The translations under genes and the position numbers were made by a program. The notes under the pieces were generated by a model. It did no database searches. It had not been told where the DNA came from and saw only the letters and a list, made by a program, of their open reading frames with translations. From Burkholderia contaminans (GTDB taxonomy: Bacteria; Pseudomonadota; Gammaproteobacteria; Burkholderiales; Burkholderiaceae), in NCBI RefSeq assembly GCF_029633825.1, contig NZ_CP090640.1:868001-932000 (forward strand): a DNA stretch of 64,000 nucleotides, given 5' to 3'. How positions within the stretch are numbered: position 1 is the first letter of the stretch; every line of letters begins with the position of its first letter. Shown piece after piece: positions 28,384-38,716 of this stretch.

Positions 28384-29148
28384 ATGCAAATCGATCTGAA
28401 TGCCGATCTCGGCGAAGGATGCGGTTCGGACGAGGCGCTGCTCGACCTCGTGACGTCCGCGAACATCGCATGCGGGTGGCATGCGGGCGGTGCGAACGCG
28501 ATGCGCGACTGCGTACGCTGGGCCGTGCAGAAAGGCGTGGCGATCGGCGCGCACCCGAGCTTTCACGATCCGGAGAATTTCGGCCGCAAGGAAATGCAGC
28601 TGCCGGCCAGCGACATCTACGCGGGCGTGCTGTACCAGCTCGGCGCGCTGTCGGCGATCGCACAGGCGGAAGGCGGGCGCATCGCGCACGTCAAACCGCA
28701 CGGCGCGCTGTACAACCAGGCCGCGCGCGACCCGATGATCGCCGATGCGGTGGTGTCCGCGATCCGCGATTTCGACCCGTCGCTCGCGGTGTTCGGGCTC
28801 GCGAACAGCGTGTTCGTCGCGGCCGCGCGGCACGCGGGGCTCGCCGCGGTGGAGGAAGTGTTCGCCGATCGCGGCTACCGCGCCGACGGCTCGCTTGTGC
28901 CGCGCAACCAGCCCGGCGCGCTGATCGACGACGAGGACACGATGATCGCGCGCACGCTCGACATGGTGCGCAGCCGGCAGGTGCGTGCGATCGGCGGCGA
29001 ATGGGTGATGCTCAATGCACAGACCGTCTGCCTGCACGGTGACGGGCCGCACGCGCTGGTATTCGCGAAACGGATTCGCGCCGCGCTCGAGGCGGTGGGC
29101 GTCGACGTGGTCGCGCCCGGGATGCTGCAGGCCGACGAACGCGCCTGA
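28384..29148 (+). CDS. pxpA: 5-oxoprolinase subunit PxpA (LamB/YcsF)
   Basis: Third subunit, 254 residues, of the LamB/YcsF family with a polysaccharide-deacetylase-like fold. The N-terminal signature [20 protein letters not shown] contains conserved acidic residues. [39 protein letters not shown] and [20 protein letters not shown] follow, with the likely metal-binding His and Asp residues. It is 73 bases downstream of pxpC with GGACGAGGAAC just before the ATG. A hairpin terminator follows at 29195. Confidence 0.96.
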   Translation: MQIDLNADLGEGCGSDEALLDLVTSANIACGWHAGGANAMRDCVRWAVQKGVAIGAHPSFHDPENFGRKEMQLPASDIYAGVLYQLGALSAIAQAEGGRIAHVKPHGALYNQAARDPMIADAVVSAIRDFDPSLAVFGLANSVFVAAARHAGLAAVEEVFADRGYRADGSLVPRNQPGALIDDEDTMIARTLDMVRSRQVRAIGGEWVMLNAQTVCLHGDGPHALVFAKRIRAALEAVGVDVVAPGMLQADERA

Positions 29149-29194
29149 TCCGGCCGATCACACGAGCGAACGCACGATCCGTCGTACAAAAGAA

Positions 29195-29217
29195 AAAAGC
29201 GCCCTCGTGGCGCTTTT
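29195..29217. terminator. Bidirectional rho-independent terminator after pxpA
   Basis: AAAAGCGCC, a short loop, then GGCGCTTTT. The T-run serves pxpA on the plus strand, and the A-run (extended by more A upstream) gives a T-run for transcription arriving on the minus strand from the GumN gene. Confidence 0.8.
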
Positions 29218-29708
29218 CCGTTGGCGCAATCGTTGCGGCTTCGCCGTCTGTCGATTCACCCCCCGAAACCGTCTTGCGACGGTGACCGGAAAATTATTCC
29301 GGATTAAAAAACGTCCGCCGCCGCCCGATCACTGCCTTTCCCCGGTGGGACGACGGAACGTCGCTTATCCCGCAAGTCGGCCTGCATGCCTGATTGTTGT
29401 TCGACGATGTTTGGCCCCGCCGTACATGCAGACACTTCCGCGGCCGGCACGTGCACCACGTGCCGGCAACGCGCTCACCCCGCGCTTTATTTTCTGCTAC
29501 CCCGTAGAACTTTTTCTATTCTTTTCATTTTTTCAACTTGTGGATCGAAGAATAGATATTGGCAGATCGGGATGTCAATCGTTTGAAACGCTATTTTCTG
29601 ATGATTCGAGGGTTTTCCTTATCGAACCGCGTGCCCATACAGGCGTTCGAGCCGTTCGCACGACGTCAATCAAACAGGGGAGGATCGGTTCGGGCGCGGT
29701 GACGGCGA
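29218..29708. other. 491-base intergenic region with hairpins and an AT-rich island
   Basis: No convincing gene. It holds three inverted repeats: ACCGTC/GACGGT (29266-29281), CCGGAA/TTCCGG (29284-29300) and GCCGGCACGTG/CACGTGCCGGC with three bases between (29443-29467). From about 29485 to 29640 base composition falls well below that of the rest of the window. This is followed by the end of the GumN gene on the other strand. Small reading frames here have poor codon use. Confidence 0.5.
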
Positions 29709-30788
29709 TCAGTTCGCGTCGACCCTGTAACCTTGTTGACGCAACAATTCGAGCACGCCGCGCGGGCCGCCCAAGTGCAGCGCGCCGATCGCGACGAACA
29801 GCGGCCGGTTCGGTGCGGCGATTGCCGTCATCCGTGCAACGAAGCGCCGGTTGCGCTCGTACACGATCTTGTTGTCGATCGCGTCCGACAACGCCTTCGA
29901 ACGCGCGAGCCGTTCGCTCTTCGCGACCGCCCATGCCGAGATCGCATCGGCGTCGCCAATTCGCCACAGTCGATGCAGCGCCTTGATGTCGTCGGCGTTC
30001 TGCGCGGGCGTCTGCACCATGTCCTGCGCGAGCATCTCGCGCTGCTCGGCGAGCGTCAGCCCGGTGAACGCGCGCATCTGCTCGGCGAGCGTCTCGAGTC
30101 CGATCACGCGGCCGCCCTTCTTCTTCAGGAACACGTTCTGCAGCTGCGCCTCGGTGCCGTATTCCGTCTGCAGGCCGGCCGACAGCGAATCGTAGGTCTC
30201 GACGACGAGCGCCGCGAGCCACGGCCGCATCTTGCGAATCTCGGCGAGCGCGGCCGGGTTGCCGCGCAGGCGCGCCGCGAGCCGCTGCCACAGCGGCTCG
30301 GGCAGCAGGCGCTGCAGGCACGGGTAGCGGCAGACACCGTACTTCGACACGTCGTCCTGTGATTCGAGCAGGTCGTCCGGCGACAGCTCGAGCGCGAGCG
30401 TCGGCGACGCGGCGAGCGCCGCGAGGATGCGCGGCCGGAATGGCTGCGCGCTCGGGTAGTCGGACGGGTCGCCGGTGTGCAGCGTGCCGAGCACGTAGAG
30501 CGTGACCTTGCCCTTGGTCGCGACGTAGAACGGCATGCGCGCGGGCTGCACGCGCACGGTGCCGCGCGATACCGTGCCGTCGGACACGGCGGGCGCGTGA
30601 AAGCCCGGCAGGCTCATGCCGGGCGGCGGGACTTGCGACGGATGGATCGGTGAAGTGGCCGGCGCGCGCCCTTCGGCGCGCGCGGATTCGACGGGAACCA
30701 CGAGGCTGGCCGCCACACACGCGCCGGCCAGCGCCGCGCCCGTGACGGTACGCACGCTCCAGCGCCGCGCGTAGCGGTACGCGCGCAT
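29709..30788 (-). CDS. TraB/GumN family protein
   Basis: Probably a secreted or periplasmic protein of the TraB/GumN superfamily, related to the TIKI metalloprotease fold; its substrate in bacteria is unknown. I take the start as MRAYRYARRWSVRTVTGAAL (30788), which gives a signal peptide ending near ESARAEG at about residue 40 and 359 residues in all. The two paired motifs are present: LYVLGTLHTGDPSDYPSAQP (about 98-117) and the C-terminal FVAIGALHLGGPRGVLELLR. The chain between is helical. It lies 58 bases after dppF on the same strand and may be co-transcribed. Confidence 0.87.
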   Translation of the reverse strand: MRAYRYARRWSVRTVTGAALAGACVAASLVVPVESARAEGRAPATSPIHPSQVPPPGMSLPGFHAPAVSDGTVSRGTVRVQPARMPFYVATKGKVTLYVLGTLHTGDPSDYPSAQPFRPRILAALAASPTLALELSPDDLLESQDDVSKYGVCRYPCLQRLLPEPLWQRLAARLRGNPAALAEIRKMRPWLAALVVETYDSLSAGLQTEYGTEAQLQNVFLKKKGGRVIGLETLAEQMRAFTGLTLAEQREMLAQDMVQTPAQNADDIKALHRLWRIGDADAISAWAVAKSERLARSKALSDAIDNKIVYERNRRFVARMTAIAAPNRPLFVAIGALHLGGPRGVLELLRQQGYRVDAN

Positions 30789-30846
30789 CACGCGCGCGCT
30801 GCTTGCCCCCGCACGGCGCACGCCGGACGCGCGCGCCGCCAACGCT

Positions 30847-31859
<1,013 letters not shown>

Positions 31860-31863
<4 letters not shown>

Positions 31864-32858
31864 CGTGCACCTCCCGTCAGGTCGAGGTTGGAAACGTTGA
31901 GCGGCTTGATGCAGCGTGCGCGCATCGCGTCGTTGCCCTGCACCAGCGTGTCGAGCGCCGGCCGCGCCTTGCGGCAATCGTCGACGACGTACTTGCAGCG
32001 CGGCGCGAACAGGCACCCGGACGGGCGATCATCGCGGCCCGGCACCATGCCCGGCAATGCGGCAAGGCGACGCGCCCCCTGATTGTGCTCGGGAATCGCC
32101 GCGAGCAGCGCTTCGGTGTACGGATGATGCGGCGCGCGGAAGATGTCGGGCACGCTGTTGGTCTCGATCACCTCGCCCGCGTACATCACCGCCACGCGCT
32201 GAGCGACTTCCGACACCACGGCCAGATCGTGCGAGATCAGCACGAGCGCCATCCCGCGCTCCTTCTGCAGCTTCACGAGCAGGTCCATGATCTGCGCCTG
32301 GATCGTCACGTCGAGCGCGGTGGTCGGCTCGTCGGCGATCAGCAGCTTCGGGTTGCACGCCACCGCCATCGCGATCATCACGCGCTGGTTCATCCCGCCC
32401 GACATCTGGTGCGGGAACGACGCGATGCGGTTCTTCGCGTCGGGAATGCCGACCTGGTCGAGCAGTTCGAGCGCGCGCCGGTGCAGCGCGTCGCCGCGCA
32501 AGCCCTCGTGCAGCTTCAGCACTTCCTTGATCTGGTAGCCGACGGTATAGCTCGGGTTCAGGCTGGTGAGCGCGTCCTGGAACACCATCGCGATGTCCTT
32601 GCCGACGATCTTGCGGCGCGCCTTCGGCGACGCCTTCAGCAGGTCGACGCCGTTGAACGTGACCTCGTCGGCCGTCACCTTGCCCGGCGCGTCGATCAGG
32701 CCCATCAGCGCCATCATCGTCACGCTCTTGCCCGAGCCCGATTCGCCGACGACGCCCACCACCTCGCCCGGCGCGATCGACAGGTTGATCCGGTCGACGG
32801 CGGGCAGGCCGTTGAAATTCACCGCGAGATTGCGGATGGTCAGAAGATCTTGGCTCAT
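31860..32858 (-). CDS. dppD: Dipeptide ABC transporter ATP-binding protein DppD
   Basis: First ATPase of the importer, 332 residues, starting [20 protein letters not shown]. It has Walker [10 protein letters not shown] (about 37-45), the Q-loop [16 protein letters not shown], signature [20 protein letters not shown] and Walker [15 protein letters not shown]. The C-terminal domain has [20 protein letters not shown]. DppD and DppF normally form a heterodimer under DppBC. Confidence 0.95.
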
Positions 32859-32860
32859 GG

Positions 32861-33778
32861 TCAGGCCATCCGTTTCAGTTTGGGATCCAGCGCGTCGCGC
32901 AGCCCGTCGCCGAGCAGGTTGATCGCGAGCACCGAAATCAGGATCGACAGGCCCGGCATCGTCACGATCCACCATGCGTTGTCGATGTAGTCGCGCGCGG
33001 AGGCCAGCATCGCGCCCCATTCGGCGGTCGGCGGTTGCACGCCGAGGCCGAGGAAGCCGAGCGCGGCCGCGTCGAGAATCGCCGACGAGAAGCCGAGCGT
33101 CGCCTGCACGATCAGCGGCGCCGTGCAGTTCGGCAGCACCTGCGAGAACATCAGGCGCAGCGTGCCGGCACCGGCCACGCGCGACGCCGTCACGTATTCC
33201 TTCTGCAGCTCGCCGAGCGCCGATGCGCGCGTGAGGCGCACATAGGCCGGCAGCGCGACGATCGCGATTGCGAACATCGTGTTGGTGAGGCCCGGGCCGA
33301 TGATCGCGACGACCGCGACCGCGAGCAGCAGCGACGGCAGCGCGAGCAGCACGTCCATGATGCGCATCACCGGCGTGTCGGCCCACTTCTGGAAGAACGC
33401 GGCGACGAGCCCGAGCACGATGCCGGGGATCAGCGCGAGCACGACCGACACGAAGCCGATCCAGAACGACATCCGCGCGCCGTACATCAGGCGCGAGAGA
33501 ATGTCGCGGCCCGCTTCGTCGGTGCCGAGGATGAACTTCCAGTTGCCGCCGTCGAGCCACGCGGGCGGGATCTTCACGAAGTCGCGGTATTGCTCGACCG
33601 GGCTGTGCGGCGCGAGCAGCGGCGCGAGCAGCGCGACCAGGATCAGCACGATCACGACGATGCCGGCGCCGACGGCGCCGCGGTTGCGCGAGAAGTTCGC
33701 CCAGAACTCGCGCAGCGCGAGCGCACGGCCGCCGGCCGGCGCGGATTCGGTCGGCAGGGTATTTTGCAGATTGCTCAT
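32861..33778 (-). CDS. dppC: Dipeptide ABC transporter permease DppC
   Basis: Inner-membrane permease of 305 residues. The N-terminal OppC-type region has one membrane segment ([20 protein letters not shown], about 37-56). Five more helices follow in the BPD_transp_1 domain, with the EAA-loop region [40 protein letters not shown] is the OppC hallmark. Spacing to dppD is two bases and to dppB four bases, a tight operon. Confidence 0.96.
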   Translation of the reverse strand: MSNLQNTLPTESAPAGGRALALREFWANFSRNRGAVGAGIVVIVLILVALLAPLLAPHSPVEQYRDFVKIPPAWLDGGNWKFILGTDEAGRDILSRLMYGARMSFWIGFVSVVLALIPGIVLGLVAAFFQKWADTPVMRIMDVLLALPSLLLAVAVVAIIGPGLTNTMFAIAIVALPAYVRLTRASALGELQKEYVTASRVAGAGTLRLMFSQVLPNCTAPLIVQATLGFSSAILDAAALGFLGLGVQPPTAEWGAMLASARDYIDNAWWIVTMPGLSILISVLAINLLGDGLRDALDPKLKRMA

Positions 33779-33782
33779 GGGA

Positions 33783-34793
33783 TTACCTCGTGTGGCGGAT
33801 GCGCGGATTCAGCACGCCGTACAGCAGGTCGACGACCAGGTTCACGACGATCACGAGCGTCGCGATCAGCAGGATGCCGCCCTGGACGACCGGATAGTCG
33901 CGGCGGCCGATCGCATCGATCAGCCACTTGCCGACACCGGGCCACGAAAAGAGCGTCTCGGTCAGCACGGCGCCCGCGAGCAGCGTGCCGATCTGCAGGC
34001 CGATCACGGTGACGACCGGGATCAGCGCATTGCGCAGCGCGTGCACGACGACCACGCGCGCGGGCGACAGCCCCTTCGCGCGTGCGGTGCGGATGTAGTC
34101 CTCGCGCAGCACTTCGAGCATCGACGAGCGCGTCATCCGCGCGATCACCGCGAGCGGGATCGTGCCGAGCACGATCGCGGGCAGGATCAGGTGGCTGACC
34201 GCCGACTTGAACGAGCCTTCATCCGGCGCGAGCAGCGCGTCGATCAGCATGAAGCCCGTCGGGTGCGGGAAGTCGTATTCGACCGCGATGCGCCCCGACA
34301 CGGGCGTCCAGCCGAGGTATGACGAAAACACCATGATGAGGATCAGTCCCCACCAGAAGATCGGCATCGAGTAACCGGTGAGCGCGGTGCCCATCACGCC
34401 GTGGTCGATGACCGAGCCGCGCCGCAGCGCGGCGATCACGCCGGCCGGCAGCCCGACCGCGAGCGCGAACACGAGCGCGCACAGCGACAGCTCGACGGTC
34501 GCCGGGAAGCGCGCGAAGAATTCGCCCGCGACGCTCGTGTTGGTGATGATCGACGTGCCGAGGTCGCCATGCAGCGCCCGGCCGATGTAGTGGATGTACT
34601 GCATGGGCAGCGGCTGGTCGAGCCCGAGGCGTTTCATCGCCTCCGCATGCATCGCGGGATCGACGCCGCGCTCGCCCATCATCACTTCGATGGGGTCGCC
34701 CGGTATCAGGTGAATCAGCGCAAACGCCAGGATGGTGATGCCGATGAAAGTCGGGATCACCATGCCCACGCGGCGCAACACGAATGTGAACAT
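33783..34793 (-). CDS. dppB: Dipeptide ABC transporter permease DppB
   Basis: Inner-membrane permease of 336 residues, starting MFTFVLRRVGMVIPTFIGIT, with six predicted membrane segments. It has the extra N-terminal periplasmic loop with HLIPGDPIEVMMGERGVDPA and the EAA loop MLEVLREDYIRTARAKGLSP (about 220-240). It is separated from dppA by 117 bases containing a strong hairpin. Confidence 0.96.
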   Translation of the reverse strand: MFTFVLRRVGMVIPTFIGITILAFALIHLIPGDPIEVMMGERGVDPAMHAEAMKRLGLDQPLPMQYIHYIGRALHGDLGTSIITNTSVAGEFFARFPATVELSLCALVFALAVGLPAGVIAALRRGSVIDHGVMGTALTGYSMPIFWWGLILIMVFSSYLGWTPVSGRIAVEYDFPHPTGFMLIDALLAPDEGSFKSAVSHLILPAIVLGTIPLAVIARMTRSSMLEVLREDYIRTARAKGLSPARVVVVHALRNALIPVVTVIGLQIGTLLAGAVLTETLFSWPGVGKWLIDAIGRRDYPVVQGGILLIATLVIVVNLVVDLLYGVLNPRIRHTR

Positions 34794-34828
34794 GATGCGT
34801 CTCGGATTTTCTTGTGGGAAATGTGCGA

Positions 34829-34863
34829 CCGGCGACGGGAAGCTTTTGGCCTCCCGCCGCCGG
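34829..34863. promoter_or_regulatory. Intercistronic stem-loop between dppA and dppB
   Basis: Read on the minus strand, a 14-pair stem CCGGCGGCGGGAGG / CTTCCCGTCGCCGG (two G-U pairs) closes a loop of seven bases (CCAAAAG). There is no T-run, so it is more likely an mRNA-stabilising or attenuating hairpin than a full terminator. Such hairpins behind binding-protein genes raise their level over the permease genes. Confidence 0.75.
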
Positions 34864-34910
34864 ATGAATTAGCCGGTCTCGGTCTTCGTAGACAGCTTAC
34901 GACACGCGTG

Positions 34911-36539
34911 TTACTTCACGCTAACACCGTCGAAGCGGGCATAGCCGAGCGGCTCGATACGCATGTCGACCACGGTCTTGCGCACCGGCTGGTAGACCGT
35001 CGAGTTCGCGATCGGCGAGAACGGCAGCTGTTGCGCGAAGATCTGCTGAGCCTGCATGTAGAGCTTCGTGCGCGCGTCCTGGCCCGTCGTCGTGCGGCCC
35101 TTCTGGACCAGCTCGTCGAACGGCTTGTAACACCAGTGCGAGAAGTTGTTGCCCTTGATCGCTTCGCAGCCGAGCAGCGTGCCGAGCCAGTTGTCCGGGT
35201 CGCCGTTGTCGCCCGTCCAGCCGATCAGCATCGTGTCCTGCTCACCCGAGTGCGCGCGCTTGATGTACTCGCCCCACTCGTACGTGACGATCTTCGCCTT
35301 CACGCCGATCTTCGCCCAGTCGGCCTGGATCATCTCGGCCATCAGGCGGGCATTCGGGTTATACGCGCGCTGCACCGGCATCGCCCACAGCGTGATCTCG
35401 AAACCGTTCGGGAAGCCGGCCTTCGCGAGCAGCGCCTTCGCCTTCGCGGTGTCGTTCGGCGCCATCTTCAGGTTCTTGTCGTACGACCATTGGGTCGGCG
35501 GCATCGGCGCGTTTGCCGCCTGGCCTGCGCCCTGGTAGACGGACTCGAGGATCGCCTTCTTGTTGATCGCCATGTCGAGTGCCTGACGCACCTCGAGCTT
35601 GTCGACCGGCTTGTGCTCGACGTTGTACGCGAGATAGCCGAGGTTGAAGCCTGCCTGCGACGGCATGTCGACGTTCGAATCGGCCTTCAGCGTCGCGATG
35701 TCGGCCGGACGCGGATAGCTCATCACCTGGCATTCGTTGCGCTTGATCTTCTGCACGCGCACGCCCGGATCCGGCGTGATCGAGAAGATCAGCTTCGAGA
35801 TCTTCACTTCGCCCTTCTTCCAGTAATCAGGATTCCCGTCGAACCGGATCGTCGCGTCCTTCGTGTAGCTGCGGAAGATGAACGGACCCGTGCCGACCGG
35901 CTTCTGGTTGATGTCGGCGGCCTTGCCTGCCTTCATCAGCTGGTCGCCGTATTCGGCCGACAGGATCGACGCGAATTCCATCGCCATGTTCTGGATGAAC
36001 GGCGCGTTCGGCTCGGCGAGCGTGAACTTCACGGTGTACGGATCGACCTTCTCGACCTTCGTGATCAGCTTGTCGAGGCCCATGTCGGTGAAGTACGGGA
36101 ACGACACCGGGTACGCCTTGCGGAACGCCTGGTTCGGGTCGAGCATGCGCTGGAACGTGAACAGCACGTCGTCCGCGTTGAATTCACGCGTCGGCTTGAA
36201 GAAGTCGGTCGTATGGAACTTCACGCCGTGACGCAGGTGGAACGTGTACACCTTGCCGTCCGACGACACGTCCCACTTCTCGGCGAGGCCCGGCTCGACC
36301 TTCGTGCCGCCGCGCTCGAATTCGACGAGGCGGTTGTAGACGGTGAACGTAGCTGCGGTGAAATCGACGCCGGTCGTAAATTGCGCGGAATCGAAACCCG
36401 CCGGGCTGCCTTCTGAGCAGTAGACGAGCGTTTTGTTCGGGATCTGTGCGAATGCAGAACCCGCGACGCCGAGCGATGCCGCTGCCACGCCTGCAATGGC
36501 GGTAACACGCAGGGTGTGCAACAGACGGTTGTATTCCAT
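34911..36539 (-). CDS. dppA: Dipeptide-binding periplasmic protein DppA
   Basis: Periplasmic binding protein that delivers dipeptides (in some species also haem) to DppBCDF. The 542-residue precursor has a signal peptide ending at GSAFAQ (about residue 31). The SBP_bac_5 domain follows: KTLVYCSEGSPAGFDSAQFT, WDVSSDGKVYTFHLRHGVKF (about 100) and the C-terminal LIGWTGDNGDPDNWLGTLLG, all typical of DppA rather than OppA. CTGGAGGAAAC gives a strong ribosome site before the ATG. It is the first gene of the operon. Confidence 0.96.
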   Translation of the reverse strand: MEYNRLLHTLRVTAIAGVAAASLGVAGSAFAQIPNKTLVYCSEGSPAGFDSAQFTTGVDFTAATFTVYNRLVEFERGGTKVEPGLAEKWDVSSDGKVYTFHLRHGVKFHTTDFFKPTREFNADDVLFTFQRMLDPNQAFRKAYPVSFPYFTDMGLDKLITKVEKVDPYTVKFTLAEPNAPFIQNMAMEFASILSAEYGDQLMKAGKAADINQKPVGTGPFIFRSYTKDATIRFDGNPDYWKKGEVKISKLIFSITPDPGVRVQKIKRNECQVMSYPRPADIATLKADSNVDMPSQAGFNLGYLAYNVEHKPVDKLEVRQALDMAINKKAILESVYQGAGQAANAPMPPTQWSYDKNLKMAPNDTAKAKALLAKAGFPNGFEITLWAMPVQRAYNPNARLMAEMIQADWAKIGVKAKIVTYEWGEYIKRAHSGEQDTMLIGWTGDNGDPDNWLGTLLGCEAIKGNNFSHWCYKPFDELVQKGRTTTGQDARTKLYMQAQQIFAQQLPFSPIANSTVYQPVRKTVVDMRIEPLGYARFDGVSVK

Positions 36540-36865
36540 GTTTCCTCCAGGTCTCCAGATCGGAACCGGCCCGCCAGGGGCCGGCGTACGCGGATATTAC
36601 TTGAGCTAACGATGTGGCAACAAGCTGGAGAAAAAACTCTTCTGGATGCCCGCCGGGTTTTTGCCGATGTTTAGTGGGGGTAAAAAATGCGACAACGCGC
36701 GCGAGCACCAATTTCGTTCATTTCGCGCAAGTTTCGTTCGACAACTAAACAATTCGGGCGCGAACACGAAGGATCGACTCACCGCTTTGCCACGGACTGC
36801 AGCACATCATTGCGTTTTGCGAAATGATCCGGTGAACGTCGTCAAATCGTCATGTCGTCGAGTCG
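36540..36865. other. dppA promoter/leader region
   Basis: 326 bases without a gene between the MFS gene and dppA. A leader hairpin CCGGCCC/GGGCCGG with five bases between lies at 36566-36584, 27 bases before the dppA start. It is followed by AT-rich DNA with TTCGTTC repeated at 36714-36750. I cannot place a promoter with confidence. Confidence 0.45.
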
Positions 36866-38173
36866 TCACGCGGGCGCATCGAGGTCGGCGCTGCGCACGG
36901 GCACGAATGCGACCGCGACGATCGACAGCGCGATCCCGGCCATCACATAGTAGGTCGGCGCGAGCGGCGTACCCGTTACCTTGATCAGCCACGTGACGAT
37001 GAACTGCCCGAAGCCGCCGAACAGCATCACCGCGACGTTGTACGCGATCGACAGCCCGGTCGAGCGCACGTTGGCCGGGAACAGCTCGGCTATCATCGCG
37101 CCGAACGGCCCGTAGTAGCCCGCGAGCGTGACCGACAGCACGGCCTGCACCGCGATCAGCCGCGCGATGCTCGGCGCCGCGTCGAGCCAGGCGAACAGCG
37201 GATACATCAGCACGAGCGTGAGCGCGAGCGACCACAGCGACAGCCCCTTGCGGCCGATGCGATCCGACCACGCACCGGCGATCGGCGACAGCACCATCAG
37301 CAGCAGGTTGCCGACGATCACCGCGTAGAACGATTCCGCGTAGGGCAGTTTCAGCTGCTTCACCGCGAAGGTCGGCAGATAGCTGATCAGCACGTAGATC
37401 GTCACCGTCAGCGCGATCACCGAGCCGAGCCCGCACAGCACCTCGCGCGGGTGGCGCGTGAACACTTCGCCGAGCGTCGCGCGGCGCGCGCTTTGCTGGG
37501 CGTGCAGGAACGCCTCGGAATCGGCGAGATGGCGGCGGATGTAGAAACCGATCGGGCCGATCACGAGCCCGAGGATGAACGGCACGCGCCAGCCCCAGCT
37601 GCGCAGCGCCTCGTGCGACAGCCCGCGCGTGACGGCCGCGCCGACGAGCGCGCCGATCAGCAGCGCGGCCGCCTGGCTCGCCATCTGCCAGCTGCCGTAG
37701 AAGCCGCGTTTCGAGAACGGCGCGGCCTCGATCAGCAGCGCCGTCGCGCTGCCGAATTCGCCGCCCGCGGAGAAGCCTTGCAGCAGGCGGCCGAGCACGA
37801 TCAGGATCGGGCCGCCGATGCCGATCGCCGCATACGGCGGCGCGATCGCGAGCAGGAAGATGCCGGCGGTCATCAGGAGGATCACGAGCGACAGCGCGGC
37901 CTTGCGGCCCGCGCGATCCGCGTACAGCCCGAACACGATGCCGCCGATCGGGCGCATGAAGAACGCGACGCCGAACGTCGCGGTGGTCAGCAGCAGCGAC
38001 GAGTATTCGCTGGAGGTCGGGAAGAACAGCTCGGCGATCACGACCGTCATGAAGCCGAACACCGTGAAGTCGTACCACTCGAGCGCGTTGCCGATCACGG
38101 CGGCCGCGACCGCACGCCGGTTCAGCGCACGCTCGGGCCGGATCGTTTTCGTTGAATTCGCAATCGTCGCCAT
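36866..38173 (-). CDS. MFS transporter, metabolite:H+ symporter (ProP/KgtP/CitA-like)
   Basis: Inner-membrane symporter of 435 residues with 12 expected helices. The N-terminus has AAAVIGNALEWYDFTVFGFM, the signature of the metabolite:H+ symporter subfamily. The loop 2-3 motif is GLYADRAGRKAALS, LGRLLQGFSAGGEFGSATAL follows (about 127-146), and the second-half repeat GAWSDRIGRKG. Known members carry alpha-ketoglutarate, citrate, proline/betaine or shikimate; the substrate cannot be read here. It is transcribed toward dppA, but the 326-base gap suggests separate units. Confidence 0.9.
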   Translation of the reverse strand: MATIANSTKTIRPERALNRRAVAAAVIGNALEWYDFTVFGFMTVVIAELFFPTSSEYSSLLLTTATFGVAFFMRPIGGIVFGLYADRAGRKAALSLVILLMTAGIFLLAIAPPYAAIGIGGPILIVLGRLLQGFSAGGEFGSATALLIEAAPFSKRGFYGSWQMASQAAALLIGALVGAAVTRGLSHEALRSWGWRVPFILGLVIGPIGFYIRRHLADSEAFLHAQQSARRATLGEVFTRHPREVLCGLGSVIALTVTIYVLISYLPTFAVKQLKLPYAESFYAVIVGNLLLMVLSPIAGAWSDRIGRKGLSLWSLALTLVLMYPLFAWLDAAPSIARLIAVQAVLSVTLAGYYGPFGAMIAELFPANVRSTGLSIAYNVAVMLFGGFGQFIVTWLIKVTGTPLAPTYYVMAGIALSIVAVAFVPVRSADLDAPA

Positions 38174-38283
38174 GCGTGCCTCGTCCTCGTCAGTTCGCCG
38201 TGCCGGGCTGCGCGGCGCGCGGGATGCCCGCGGCGCGCCGGTTTGCAGCGAGTGTAGAAAGCGACGGAACCGTTTTCAAGCAA

Positions 38284-38318
38284 TAAAAAACGCCCACCGT
38301 CTTTCGACGGCGGGCGTT
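38284..38318 (-). terminator. Rho-independent terminator of the HiPIP gene
   Basis: Stem AACGCCC-x-CCGTC / GACGG-x-GGGCGTT with a TTTC loop (plus-strand sense). On the minus strand it is followed by TTTTTTATTG. It lies 47 bases after the HiPIP stop codon. Confidence 0.85.
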
Positions 38319-38364
38319 GTGCGGTTTCCGCCACAATGCGGCATCGCACGATGCCGCACGGGCC

Positions 38365-38676
38365 TCAACCCATCTTCGAGAAGGCGCTGCACCAGCCCTT
38401 CGCCGACACCTGCTTGCCGGGGAAGGCGCCGCACGGGCCCGAGGCCGAGCCCTTCTTGCCCTGGTACAGCATGCAGGCCGCGCAATCCTGGCCTGCTGCG
38501 TATTTCGGGTACTTCGTCTTGTCGACCTTCGTCGCATCGGCCTTGTAGCCGAGTGCCGTCGCGGTCGGGTCGCTTTCCGCGAGCATCGGCGCATCGGCCA
38601 GCGCTTCACGCGACAGCGCCAGCGCGGACACGGCACCAATGCTCGTAATCAGGAAACTCCGACGGGATGTTTTCAT
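38365..38676 (-). CDS. High-potential iron-sulfur protein (HiPIP)
   Basis: Small periplasmic [4Fe-4S] electron carrier. The 103-residue precursor begins MKTSRRSFLITSIGAVSALA, a twin-arginine-like signal, with cleavage near ALADAP. The four cluster cysteines have HiPIP spacing: Cys65, Cys68, Cys82 and Cys96 (CAACMLYQG, GPCGAF, KGWCSAF), and YPKYAAGQDC precedes them. It is monocistronic: it has its own terminator, and structured element 1 lies 40 bases upstream of its start. Confidence 0.95.
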   Translation of the reverse strand: MKTSRRSFLITSIGAVSALALSREALADAPMLAESDPTATALGYKADATKVDKTKYPKYAAGQDCAACMLYQGKKGSASGPCGAFPGKQVSAKGWCSAFSKMG

Positions 38677-38716
38677 GGGGGACTCGCTCCAACGTTATCG
38701 GTTTGAAAGCTGTTCG

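Noticed and set aside
29443..29467. The 11-bp inverted repeat as a terminator for the GumN gene
   Set aside because: No T-run follows on either strand, and the bidirectional terminator at 29195-29217 is a better candidate.
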